Assembly (NCBI GenBank): GCA_020345745.1
Contig: CP070768.1
Location: 1,057,013-1,100,158 of the forward strand
Source of the DNA: Desulfobacterales bacterium
GTDB taxonomy: Bacteria > Desulfobacterota > Desulfobacteria > Desulfobacterales > UBA11574
Length of the DNA stretch: 43,146 nt
Direction: 5' to 3'
Part shown: positions 27,399 through 35,746 of the stretch, piece by piece
Layout of the letters: each line of letters opens with the position of its first letter
How positions within the stretch are numbered: the stretch's first letter is position 1
Program-made: the position numbers and the translations under genes
Notes under the pieces: model-generated
Seen by the model: only the letters and a program-made list of their open reading frames with translations
What the model was told of the DNA's origin: nothing
Databases searched by the model: none

Positions 27399-28244
27399 TT
27401 AGTATTCTTTGGGCATTCGATTCAACTGATCCAGCGTAAACACCGGACCGTCTTTACAGACATACTCGGTTCCGATATTGCAGCGGCCGCATATACCGAT
27501 GCCGCACTTCATTCGCATTTCAAGCGACATAATAATGTTTTCATGTGAATATTTCAATTTATCTAAAACCGGTTGCGTAAATTTGATCATAATTGGCGGG
27601 CCACAAACAATGGCATAGGTATCCGCATTCCCTTCAGGTGCCTTTTGATCGGTAATTGTAGGCACAAAACCGATATGATATTTCCAATCCGGATCATCGG
27701 TGGCATCCACGGTAATGTGCATGTAAATGTCGTCCCTTTTTTCCCATTCAGTTAATTCATCCCTGTATAATAACATTCCTGGTGTTCGAGCACCGTAAAT
27801 GACATGGATATCTTTAAATCTGGATCGGTTTTTTGGGTGTAACATATAAATGATGGATGAACGAAGTGTGGTAAACGCAAAGCCGCCACCGATAATCACA
27901 ACATTTTTTCCTTCCATACGATCCCAGGGATAGTAGTTGCCCAAGGGGCCTCGAACACCCATAATATCGCCAACCGTCATGTTATGAAGGTGAGTGGTTA
28001 CCCGCCCGACTTTGTTCACCGTAAATTTCAAAAATCCTTTCTCGCTTGGAGAAGAGGCAATCCCGATAGGAATTTCACCCTGCCCGGCAATAGAAAGTTC
28101 TGCAAACTGCCCGGCTTGAAATATGAATTTCTCTTCATCATCAGTATTCAAAAAGACCAGTTTATATGTCTTTAAGTTTTTATCTTCGGTTTCTGTAATG
28201 ATTTCGTCGATCCGAACCGGATAAGGCAAATATGGATTTTCCAA
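27399..28244 (-). CDS. FAD/NAD(P)-binding oxidoreductase subunit, FlxA/AsrB-like
   Basis: A 281-residue protein of the ferredoxin-NADP reductase fold: an FAD-binding barrel (FQAGQFAELS, then GVRGPLGNYYPWD), an NAD-binding half (VVIIGGGFAFTTLRS, YGARTPGMLLY, CGPPIMIKF), and a C-terminal [2Fe-2S]-type Cys set in MKCGIGICGRCNIG and YVCKDGPVF, as in PyrK and hydrogenase gamma subunits. It is the last gene of the mvhD-led operon. Family knowledge: FlxA is the NADH-facing flavoprotein of FlxABCD-HdrABC complexes and AsrB is the related sulfite reductase subunit. The three companion genes favour the Flx reading. Confidence 0.82.
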   Translation of the reverse strand: MENPYLPYPVRIDEIITETEDKNLKTYKLVFLNTDDEEKFIFQAGQFAELSIAGQGEIPIGIASSPSEKGFLKFTVNKVGRVTTHLHNMTVGDIMGVRGPLGNYYPWDRMEGKNVVIIGGGFAFTTLRSSIIYMLHPKNRSRFKDIHVIYGARTPGMLLYRDELTEWEKRDDIYMHITVDATDDPDWKYHIGFVPTITDQKAPEGNADTYAIVCGPPIMIKFTQPVLDKLKYSHENIIMSLEMRMKCGIGICGRCNIGTEYVCKDGPVFTLDQLNRMPKEY

Positions 28245-28258
28245 TGGTAACCCCCTCT

Positions 28259-29320
28259 TTATATGGATTTCTGCTCAGGTTCGAAACCGTTCATTGCTTC
28301 GCAAATTTTTCGAATATCAATATTTACCGGACAAAGATTAATGCATCGGCCGCAGCCGACACACTGAATTCCATCGTTATATTTATCCACATAATACTTT
28401 AGTTTGTGCATGAAGCGCTGTCGCAACCGTTTTGTTTTGGCATCTCTAGGGTTGTGCCCGGATCCATGCAAGGTAAACAATGGATACATGCAGCTGTCCC
28501 AGTTTCGCATGCGTACGCCATCGGTTCCCCTAACCTCATCCTGAATATCGAAACACCAGCAGGTTGGGCAAACATATGTGCAGGTCCCGCAGTTGATACA
28601 TGCAAAAGCAACGTCCTCCCAAAACGGCGCATTAAAAAGATCTGGCACGCCCTTTTCTTTTAATCTATCTGTACTTATTCGGGCGGTTATCCTGTTTTCA
28701 GCCGCCTGTTTTAGGTTTTCGATTGCCAACTCAGCATCTTTTGTCTCAGTTTCTTCCGACCAGCCGGAATCCTTCAATATCTTTTCCCCTTTTGCAGTAT
28801 TCACCCTGGCATAGTAGTACTCCCCTGCATCAATTAAGAGAATATCAAGGCCAGCGTCATTAAACGGACCACTTCCTGCATCCACACAAAAACATGTACT
28901 GCATGGGGTATTGCATGCAAGCCCAATGAGAGCAGTGGTTTCATAGAGCCTAATCCAGTAAGGATCCTTGTATTCGGGTGTTTCGAAATTCCGTTGTACC
29001 AGCAAAAAGGCTTTGGCATCGCATGGTCTGATCCCGAATACGACCTGCGGCGAATATTCTACCTGGATTTCTTTGATTACATGGCAATCATCCCTTGTTT
29101 CGTCCAAAGAATATTCGAACATCACCTCGGACTGGGGATATATAATCGATTTGGGTGAAAGGCGCGTGTTCAACATGGAAAAATCCGGTGACTCACCTTT
29201 TTCGAGTGCTTTAAACTGATAAAAATCGCCATCTTTAACAGGACCGATTAGCCGGTAGAATCCTTGTAAGCGCCCGATTCCTTCGGTCCAAGTCTTTTTG
29301 TCAATCTTTATGACGTTCAT
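28259..29320 (-). CDS. 4Fe-4S dicluster oxidoreductase subunit, FlxB/AsrA-like
   Basis: A 353-residue protein. The N-terminal two thirds resemble AsrA and related hydrogenase beta subunits: FGIRPCDAKAF, IGLACNTPCSTCFC and a conserved region ending in YYYARV. The final third has two clusters of ferredoxin type, CINCGTCTYVCPTCWCF and CVGCGRCINLCPVNI, for electron transfer. It lies 14 bp upstream of the flavoprotein gene and 41 bp after the preceding Fe-S gene. Likely a soluble link between the FAD/NAD subunit and the other Fe-S subunits. Confidence 0.8.
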   Translation of the reverse strand: MNVIKIDKKTWTEGIGRLQGFYRLIGPVKDGDFYQFKALEKGESPDFSMLNTRLSPKSIIYPQSEVMFEYSLDETRDDCHVIKEIQVEYSPQVVFGIRPCDAKAFLLVQRNFETPEYKDPYWIRLYETTALIGLACNTPCSTCFCVDAGSGPFNDAGLDILLIDAGEYYYARVNTAKGEKILKDSGWSEETETKDAELAIENLKQAAENRITARISTDRLKEKGVPDLFNAPFWEDVAFACINCGTCTYVCPTCWCFDIQDEVRGTDGVRMRNWDSCMYPLFTLHGSGHNPRDAKTKRLRQRFMHKLKYYVDKYNDGIQCVGCGRCINLCPVNIDIRKICEAMNGFEPEQKSI

Positions 29321-29361
29321 ATTATTTGGCCTTGTTGAAACGATGGTTGGTTTGATGATCC

Positions 29362-30309
29362 CTATCTAAACGTATCGTCAGGATCGTTCGGGTTGTAAGT
29401 GGTCAGCGGAGGACGCTGTTCCAAATCAATGCCCGCCTCCCAGTTAAACAGTTCCAGACAATCCTTCTCCAGCTTTTTCGTCAGTGTCCTTACCTTTATT
29501 CCCATTGGGCAGGCACGTTCACATGAACCGCAGTCCGTACACCTACCAGCACAATGAAAGGCCCTTAAAAAATGAAACGTTCTAATATCTGTCGGGTCTT
29601 GGCTTTTTCCCACCCACTGCGGCTGAGATCCGTCCACAAAGCATGTGTCACAGTAACAAAGTGGGCAGACATTTCTACATGCATAACAACGAATACAGCT
29701 TGCCAAAAGATCGTCGAAAAATTCAGCTTTTTCTGCAGGCGACAGACGCTCAATACGGCGGATATCTTCGTACCTATTCACATCTTTCTGCTCTGCAACA
29801 GGTTCGGCAACCAATTCGTCGTATATCACCGGATTGCGATGCGTGCATATGATACAGTTTTCTTGCAGAACATCCGATAATTTCCAGATTTTTTCAATTC
29901 CACCACCGGTTACAACGATCTTGTCACCGTCCTCTTTTACCTTTTGAATCTCCTCTTCAAATTGGGATGCTATTTTGTGCCTGTCGATCATTCCCTTGCA
30001 AGGTACACCGATGATAACAAGCTGTTCTCTTTTTATTTTATTTTCGATGATATGCGTAATGATGTTTCGCGAATCACACCCTTTTGCAATGATGCCTATT
30101 CTTTCTTTGCGTTGAGTGAGATAGTTCGTTAGGTTAATTCCGCAATGACGGTCCCATATCAATCGGGTCACATCCTCGGGGTGTTTAATAAAACAGGGTT
30201 CATTGATCATCGGCAGGGTTCCTCGGCGATAGCCGATAACTATCTCGACCTTTCCTTCTGCTAAAATCTTTTTTGCAATATGTCTTATTTTCTCATTATA
30301 TGACAACAT
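29362..30309 (-). CDS. 4Fe-4S protein with an F420-dehydrogenase beta-like domain, FlxC-like
   Basis: A 315-residue protein. The first 150 residues contain GIIAKGCDSRNIITHIIEN and LVIIGVPCKGMIDRH, similar to the FrhB/FdhB (coenzyme F420 dehydrogenase beta) family. They are followed by Cys clusters CIRCYACRNVCPLCYCDTC and CTDCGSCERACPMGI. Together with mvhD and the two downstream genes this gives the four-part FlxDCBA-like set, in reverse gene order to the flxABCD arrangement known from Desulfovibrio. It begins 1 bp after the mvhD stop, so translation is almost certainly coupled. Heterodisulfide reductase genes are not adjacent. Confidence 0.78.
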   Translation of the reverse strand: MLSYNEKIRHIAKKILAEGKVEIVIGYRRGTLPMINEPCFIKHPEDVTRLIWDRHCGINLTNYLTQRKERIGIIAKGCDSRNIITHIIENKIKREQLVIIGVPCKGMIDRHKIASQFEEEIQKVKEDGDKIVVTGGGIEKIWKLSDVLQENCIICTHRNPVIYDELVAEPVAEQKDVNRYEDIRRIERLSPAEKAEFFDDLLASCIRCYACRNVCPLCYCDTCFVDGSQPQWVGKSQDPTDIRTFHFLRAFHCAGRCTDCGSCERACPMGIKVRTLTKKLEKDCLELFNWEAGIDLEQRPPLTTYNPNDPDDTFR

Positions 30310-30310
30310 C

Positions 30311-30757
30311 TTAAGCAGCCTTATTTTTTGCAGTGGTCAAAGGGGTCTTTACGAAGCTTTTTCGGGGTCCCAGGGCTTTGACCGTTGACGTCACCTCATT
30401 GACAACATCAACAAACTTGGTTGCTTCCGCGGAGGATATCCACGAAAAGTGTATACGACCCGGTTCGATACCCATATATTCCATAAGATTATTAAAAAGG
30501 ACGAATCTTCTTCTAAAATAATAATTACCTTCCAGGTAATGACAATCTCCGGGATGTCACCCGGAAACCCAGACCCCATCCGCTCCTTCCCGCAAAGCGG
30601 TTAAAATCAACATAGGGCTTACCCGACCGGTGCAAGGAACCCTGATAACACGGATATTCGGTGGATATTCCAATCGCCCGACACCGGCAAGGTCGGCAGC
30701 ACCGTAACTGCACCAGTTGCATAAAAAACTAATGATTTTGGGTTCCCAATCAGACAT
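30311..30757 (-). CDS. mvhD: Hydrogenase/heterodisulfide-reductase iron-sulfur delta subunit MvhD (FlxD-like), selenoprotein
   Basis: 148 residues if the in-frame TGA at 30557-30559 is read as selenocysteine (position 67). The part before it has CNWC (Cys13, Cys16) and VPCTGRVSP (Cys42); the TGA follows GADGVWVSG, and the frame continues [13 protein letters not shown] and on to [20 protein letters not shown], matching the family to its end. The family normally has Cys or Sec at this position, a ligand or neighbour of its [2Fe-2S] cluster. A SECIS-type hairpin follows. I start at ATG 30757 (AGGAG 9 bp upstream) and not at the TTG overlapping that site. MvhD passes electrons to HdrA-like partners. 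First gene of the Flx-like operon. Confidence 0.95.
30524..30540 (-). promoter_or_regulatory. Bacterial SECIS hairpin for mvhD
   Basis: In the mvhD message ATTACC and GGTAAT pair perfectly (6 bp) around the loop TGGAA. The loop starts 22 bases after the UGA and has G as its second base, meeting the accepted spacing and loop rule for bacterial SECIS elements bound by SelB. The hairpin lies within the coding frame, as usual in bacteria. Confidence 0.8.
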
Positions 30758-31281
30758 TATGACCATCTCCTTCAATAATTGTTGTCGCCCTTAATTAGCG
30801 AGTCTTTCAAGCATAATAAATTTGGTTCAAGCTGTTTCAAATATCTATAGTATCCTCATTTGTCAACCCACAAAATGGCAAATTATTCTTCAGCAGCCAA
30901 ATTTTATCGGCAAATGGGACCGCACGACCCTGCCATAATTCTATTGACAACAAAATACCAGTTATGTACTTCTACATGTCACATAAAACCTAAATACAAG
31001 TTTTAAAAGGATTAAATAAATATAATTATACTATATAATTAACATTTTACCCCTGGTTTTTTGGCGCATCTTATAGCTGAGATCCAAAAAAAAATTTCAA
31101 ATTCGTGCCCTTCGGGATTGCCCTTTTGCCCGTATTTTAACTGTCAGATAGAGCGTCATCCTCTTTTATAAAGGGTTTTTATTACTTTTTGCAGCCGCTC
31201 ATAAACCACGGGAAAACGAGCTTTTGGTTTATTGTTTGCTTAACACCTGACGACTACAGACAATAAGGAAAGGAATGCCCA
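30758..31281. other. 524-bp divergent intergenic region between mvhD and etfB
   Basis: AT-rich, with no credible gene on either strand. It must hold the promoters of both operons. One candidate for mvhD is listed separately. For etfB a TTGACA occurs at 30944-30949 but without a good -10 box, and a TATAAT-like run occurs at about 31019-31045. GCCCTTTTGCCCG near 31117-31131 matches an R3 arm and may be a remnant. Confidence 0.4.
30838..30866 (-). promoter_or_regulatory. Possible promoter of the mvhD-Flx operon
   Basis: On the minus strand TTGACA (30866-30861) is followed after 17 bp by TATTTG (30843-30838, 3 of 6 matches). A TATAGA also overlaps the end of the spacer. The site is about 80 bp upstream of the mvhD ATG. 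Confidence 0.35.
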
Positions 31282-32064
31282 TTGGAAATCATTGTATTGT
31301 TAAAACAAGTACCTGCTACTGAATCATTAATCAGGATCGACGACGACGGTGCATCTATAAAGACCGACGACATTAAATGGGTTGTCAATCCTTATGATGA
31401 ATTCGCAGTTGAAGAAGCGCTTCGAATCAAAGAGGCGCATGGTGGTTCTGTTACCATCGTTTCGGTAGGACCCGAGAAAGCATCCGAGGCCATCAGAACC
31501 GCATTGGCCATGGGAGCCGACAAAGGTGTCTTGATAACCGATCCGGGTGTATCAGATTTCGATAGTTTAATTGTATCGCGGATTCTGGCCGGCGCATTAA
31601 AAGAGATTCCTTTTGATTTGATCATCGCCGGGCACCGGTCGGTTGACAAAGACAACTCTCAAGTTGGACCGGCTACAGCCGAACTGTTGAATATTCCTCA
31701 TATTTCCATGGTCATCAAGCAAGATATCACTGATTCTAAGATTAGATGCCACAAAACGGTTGAAGGGGGCACTGTGGTTTTGGAAATGTCGTTGCCCGCC
31801 CTTATCACGACCCAGCGGGGATTAAACGAACCTCGCTATGCTTCACTACCGGGAATCATGAAGGCAAAAAAGAAGCCCATCGATGTTAAAACCATCATGG
31901 ACTCCGGATTCGACGGTGACCCGATCGGTGAGTCAATGGTAAAGACTATCGTGATGAAGCCACCTCGAGAGCGAAAAGACGGCATCATGATAAAAGGTGA
32001 TTCAAATCTTGCAAAGGCTGCGGAGCTTGTCAGGATATTACACGAAGAGGCTAAAGTGCTTTAA
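31282..32064 (+). CDS. etfB: Electron transfer flavoprotein beta subunit
   Basis: A 260-residue protein with the EtfB pattern: IIVLLKQVPATES at the start, KWVVNPYDEFAVEEALR, GADKGVLI, then the adenine/FMN-site region DKDNSQVGPATAELL, and LPALITTQRGLNEPRYASLPGIM in the last third. EtfAB accepts electrons from acyl-CoA dehydrogenases. The start is TTG 31282 with AAGGA about 8 bp before; an ATG at 31275 is in another frame. The partner etfA begins 196 bp later, the gap being occupied by an R2 repeat, which is unusual for this tightly paired gene couple. Confidence 0.95.
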   Translation: MEIIVLLKQVPATESLIRIDDDGASIKTDDIKWVVNPYDEFAVEEALRIKEAHGGSVTIVSVGPEKASEAIRTALAMGADKGVLITDPGVSDFDSLIVSRILAGALKEIPFDLIIAGHRSVDKDNSQVGPATAELLNIPHISMVIKQDITDSKIRCHKTVEGGTVVLEMSLPALITTQRGLNEPRYASLPGIMKAKKKPIDVKTIMDSGFDGDPIGESMVKTIVMKPPRERKDGIMIKGDSNLAKAAELVRILHEEAKVL

Positions 32065-32101
32065 ATAGGATCCATTCACCATTGTAAAATGGATACGTTG
32101 T

Positions 32102-32244
32102 GTTTCCTATTCATAAATGAACAATTTTTGTCCAGACCAAGAGCTCACAAGGGTTCTTTGTGAGGCTTACTCCCAATACATTGCAGCTGCAAACCCGTAA
32201 AGAACCAAGATCCGGACAAAAAAGGGCCATTTATAGATGGAAAT
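32102..32244 (+). repeat. R2 repeat element (143 bp) between etfB and etfA
   Basis: It starts GTTTCCTATTCATAAATG and ends CCATTTATAGATGGAAAT; the first and last 40 bases are imperfect inverted repeats that include TTTTTGTCC blocks. It matches, in reverse complement, the copy at 37534-37675 along its outer thirds, while the centre differs more. It falls inside what is usually a single operon. Confidence 0.85.
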
Positions 32245-32260
32245 AAAATAGGAGATGATT

Positions 32261-33232
32261 ATGGCACAAGATGTACTCGCAATAGCTGAACAGACAAATG
32301 GTGTTTTTAGAAAAGTGACTTACGAAGTATTAAGTGAGAGCAGACGCATCGCTGACAGCCTTGACTGTGATCTCACTGCGCTTGTCATGGGTTCAAACAT
32401 GGAAAATGTTTCAAAAGAACTGGGGCAATATGGCGCTGACAACATAATCGTTGCCGAAAACCCGGCCCTTTATGAACATGTAGCGGACGCTTACACCAAT
32501 GTGATTGCTGATTTTGTAATCAAAGAAGCACCCGCAGTTGTTGTCATTGGCGCTACCACCCACGGCAAAGATGTATCGGCACGTCTTGCGGCACGTCTGA
32601 ATGCCCCTTTGGCCATGGACTGCGTGGCAATTCGTTTTGATGAAAAGGGTCTGATTGCATCCCGCCAGATGTACGGCGGAAAGGTTTTAACAGATGTCCT
32701 TCTTGAGGGAAGTCCCCAAATCATCGCTCTTCGACCGAACGCCATGGCAATTGCCAACGTTGAAAGGGCTAGCTCGATCGAAAAGGTCGATGTAAATGTT
32801 GGAAAAACGAATGTTCAGTTTATAGAAAAACGCCTCGATACCACCAAAGTTGAGCTTACTGAAGCGGATTCAATTGTTACTGGAGGCAGAGGGATGGGGG
32901 GCGCAGATTTTTCCCTGATTGAAGCGCTGGCCAAATTGCTTGACGGTGCTGTTGGTGCTTCCCGGTCTGCTGTTGACGAGGGCTGGCGTCCGTCATCCGA
33001 TCAGGTCGGCCAAACCGGCAAAGTTGTTTCTCCTAACCTTTACATCGCCTGCGGGGTCTCTGGGGCAATTCAGCATCTTGCCGGAATGTCGTCTTCCAAA
33101 GTAATTGTTGCCATAAACAAGGATCCTGATGCACCGATATTCTCCAAGGCTGATTATGGCATTGAAGGTGATCTGTTTGAAATCCTTCCGCTTATTATAG
33201 AAGAAGTTAAGAAAATAAAAGGCGAAAATTGA
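32261..33232 (+). CDS. etfA: Electron transfer flavoprotein alpha subunit
   Basis: A 323-residue protein. The N-terminal part carries ADNIIVAENPALYEHV and VVIGATTHGKDVSARLAARL; the C-terminal FAD domain has GGRGMG, then GASRSAVDEGW, QVGQTGKVVSPNLYIACG, GAIQHLAGM and INKDPDAPIF, the classic EtfA FAD-binding set. I take ATG 32261 with GGAG 6 bp upstream; an earlier ATG at 32255 overlaps that site. It lies just 16 bp after the R2 repeat and 21 bp before rimO. Confidence 0.96.
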   Translation: MAQDVLAIAEQTNGVFRKVTYEVLSESRRIADSLDCDLTALVMGSNMENVSKELGQYGADNIIVAENPALYEHVADAYTNVIADFVIKEAPAVVVIGATTHGKDVSARLAARLNAPLAMDCVAIRFDEKGLIASRQMYGGKVLTDVLLEGSPQIIALRPNAMAIANVERASSIEKVDVNVGKTNVQFIEKRLDTTKVELTEADSIVTGGRGMGGADFSLIEALAKLLDGAVGASRSAVDEGWRPSSDQVGQTGKVVSPNLYIACGVSGAIQHLAGMSSSKVIVAINKDPDAPIFSKADYGIEGDLFEILPLIIEEVKKIKGEN

Positions 33233-33253
33233 TACCGCTTGAAGACAGAAATA

Positions 33254-34570
33254 ATGAAGCTGCATTTGGTAAGTTTAGGCTGCGCTAAAAACCTTGTTGA
33301 CAGCGAAGGCATGCTTGGACGGCTCACTCAAGCAGGATACACCATCACGCCTTACCCTGAAAACGCCGAGGTTATTATTATAAATACGTGTAGCTTTATC
33401 GAACCTGCTATCAATGAATCGATTGACACTATTCTTGAGCTGGCAAGATATAAAAAGACCGGTTCATGTCAGCGTCTCTTAGTAACCGGATGCCTCCCCG
33501 AACGTTTTCGAGAAGCGATTACCGACACCTTGCCTGAGGTTGATTTCTTTTTGGGAACCGGCGCTTTTGATCAAATTATACCCGCTGTCGTAGAAACGTT
33601 GAATGATTCACGGCTCTATTTGCCGCATCCGGATGTGACACGTTTTCAAAAGCAACCACCCCATAGAATTCTAAGCTCTCCTCATTTAGCCTATATTAAA
33701 ATTGCTGAAGGATGTGATCGGCACTGTACCTATTGTATTATTCCCAAACTCCGCGGGAGACAAAAGAGTCGTTATTTGGAAGATATCGTCTCTGAAGCAC
33801 GCTCCTTGGTCTCGTCCGGAATAAAAGAGCTTCTCCTGATTGCCCAGGATACCACAAACTACGGCAATGATTTGAATCCGCCCATCTCTCTGGGCCGTTT
33901 GCTCGAAAACATATCCGATATATCTGACAACATATGGGTCAGACTGCTTTACGGTCACCCGGAAAGTATCGACGAATCTCTCATCAGAACAGTTGCTAAA
34001 CACCGAAACATATGCTCTTATTTCGATATCCCCATTCAACATGTGAGTTCCAGCATATTGAAAAAAATGGGCAGGCATTATTCATCTGACGACCTTTACA
34101 GGCTCTTTGACAGCATCCGATCATTGGTTCCTGATGCTGCCATAAGAACAACCCTGCTCGTCGGATTTCCAGGAGAAACCGAAACACATTTTAAAGAACT
34201 ATTAGCCTTTGTAAAAGAAGTTCGCTTCGATCATCTCGGCACCTTCATCTATTCTGACGCTGATGATCTTCCATCTCACAAGTTTTCTAACCCCGTTCCG
34301 TACAACATTGCCAAGGAACGCTATGACCAGCTCATGTCGAGTCAGCTAGAAATATCTTCACAAACGAATCAAAAACATATTGGAAACGTATATGATGTTC
34401 TTGTAGAAGAAACCGTTGGACCCAATCTTTACAGCGGACGAACGTTTTTTCAAGCCCCAGAGGTCGATGGCACGACCTATATTCAGTCCGAACAGTTAAA
34501 AATCGGGGCTTTTGCCCGCGTCAGAATCGTAGATGCCGCCGAATATGACCTAACCGGAGAAGTTGCATGA
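33254..34570 (+). CDS. rimO: Ribosomal protein S12 methylthiotransferase RimO
   Basis: A 438-residue radical SAM enzyme that methylthiolates Asp of ribosomal protein uS12. The N-terminal methylthiotransferase domain has three Cys (LGCAKN, INTCSFI, VTGCLPE). The radical SAM triad is CDRHCTYC in EGCDRHCTYCIIPKLRG. A TRAM domain ends the protein (YSGRTFFQAPEVDG). ATG 33254 is chosen; a TTG 15 bp earlier adds nothing familiar. The last bases overlap the next start (ATGA). Confidence 0.97.
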   Translation: MKLHLVSLGCAKNLVDSEGMLGRLTQAGYTITPYPENAEVIIINTCSFIEPAINESIDTILELARYKKTGSCQRLLVTGCLPERFREAITDTLPEVDFFLGTGAFDQIIPAVVETLNDSRLYLPHPDVTRFQKQPPHRILSSPHLAYIKIAEGCDRHCTYCIIPKLRGRQKSRYLEDIVSEARSLVSSGIKELLLIAQDTTNYGNDLNPPISLGRLLENISDISDNIWVRLLYGHPESIDESLIRTVAKHRNICSYFDIPIQHVSSSILKKMGRHYSSDDLYRLFDSIRSLVPDAAIRTTLLVGFPGETETHFKELLAFVKEVRFDHLGTFIYSDADDLPSHKFSNPVPYNIAKERYDQLMSSQLEISSQTNQKHIGNVYDVLVEETVGPNLYSGRTFFQAPEVDGTTYIQSEQLKIGAFARVRIVDAAEYDLTGEVA

Positions 34571-35547
34571 GTGACCTTAAACATAAAATTCTCCATTTAG
34601 TCCAAAATGACCTTGATAAAATTGAAGTCGCTCTTAAAGAGAATTTAAACCCACACATAGATATCGTATCCAAAATCGCCAGCCACATACTGTTCAGCGG
34701 CGGCAAACGCTTAAGGCCGTTGCTTATGGTTCTGTCTTCCAGAATTTGCGATTACGATAGTAACGATTACCACACGTTATCCGTCATTTTTGAATACTTG
34801 CATGCCGCTACCCTCTTGCATGACGACCTTGTAGATGAGGCATCATTGCGTAGGGGTCAACCCGTAGCCAATTTAATATGGGACAATCCGACGGCAGTTC
34901 TTGCAGGGGATTTTCTTCTTGCGCGTTCCCTTTCGATAGCCGCCCAAACAAATCGTCCAGATGTGATTAAAACGGTAGCCCAAATAACCGAATATATGTC
35001 TCAGGGGGAAATCTATCAACTCATGAGAAGGGGATCTTTGGACCTCGACGAAGAAGAATACATGGAAATCATAAAATGCAAAACGGCCGTTCTCTTTCAG
35101 GGAGCATGCCGTGTTGGCGCCCTTATTGCCGATACATCCTATAAAAAGGAAGAAGAACTGTCAAAATATGGCTTCAATCTTGGGATTGCTTTCCAAATGG
35201 CCGATGACCTACTAGACTACACATTAAACACCACTACACTCGGAAAAGAAGTCGGAGCAGATTTAAAAGAAGGTAAGCTGACCTTACCGGTCATATATTC
35301 ACTGAAAGCAGCTGGTGCAAGGGATCGATCTCAGATGCAACAAATCATAACCAATAAGGCTTTTTCTCTAAAAGATTTTAAGCTATTGATTCACATGATT
35401 CACAAGCATGGAGGACAAAAATATACTCAAGACCAGGCGGCAATTTATGTTAGAAATGCCAAGGAGGCCCTTAAGATCTTTAAGGATTCAAAAACCAAAC
35501 AAGCCCTTTTGATGCTTGCGGATTATGCACTGGTTCGCAAAGCCTGA
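34567..35547 (+). CDS. Polyprenyl diphosphate synthase (IspB/octaprenyl-type)
   Basis: A 326-residue trans-prenyl chain synthase. The two Asp-rich motifs are present: LLHDDLVDEA with DDLVD (first) and FQMADDLLDY (second), with SGGKRLRPLL for isopentenyl binding and GKLTLPVIYSL near the end. Family knowledge: it makes a long-chain prenyl diphosphate for a quinone side chain, most likely menaquinone in this kind of organism. Product length cannot be set from the sequence. It overlaps rimO by 4 bp. Confidence 0.9.
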   Translation: MSDLKHKILHLVQNDLDKIEVALKENLNPHIDIVSKIASHILFSGGKRLRPLLMVLSSRICDYDSNDYHTLSVIFEYLHAATLLHDDLVDEASLRRGQPVANLIWDNPTAVLAGDFLLARSLSIAAQTNRPDVIKTVAQITEYMSQGEIYQLMRRGSLDLDEEEYMEIIKCKTAVLFQGACRVGALIADTSYKKEEELSKYGFNLGIAFQMADDLLDYTLNTTTLGKEVGADLKEGKLTLPVIYSLKAAGARDRSQMQQIITNKAFSLKDFKLLIHMIHKHGGQKYTQDQAAIYVRNAKEALKIFKDSKTKQALLMLADYALVRKA

Positions 35548-35746
35548 ACATGTTATTATATTTAAAGCCTAATTTTTATCTGCTTTTTATTCTTGGACCC
35601 GTTGAATGATAACGCCTCTTATGCACGCTGTTTCATATAATGTATTTGAACAATCTAAAAATTTTTCTTATAAGTAGCTTTCTGCTGGAAAATAGATTCG
35701 CCATTTTAGGTTGATAAATCTCTTTTTAAATGGAGAATAGAAAGAT

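Noticed and set aside
30391-30579. Short minus-strand frame overlapping mvhD
   Set aside because: It is an alternative frame over the second half of mvhD, which is itself explained by read-through of the Sec codon.
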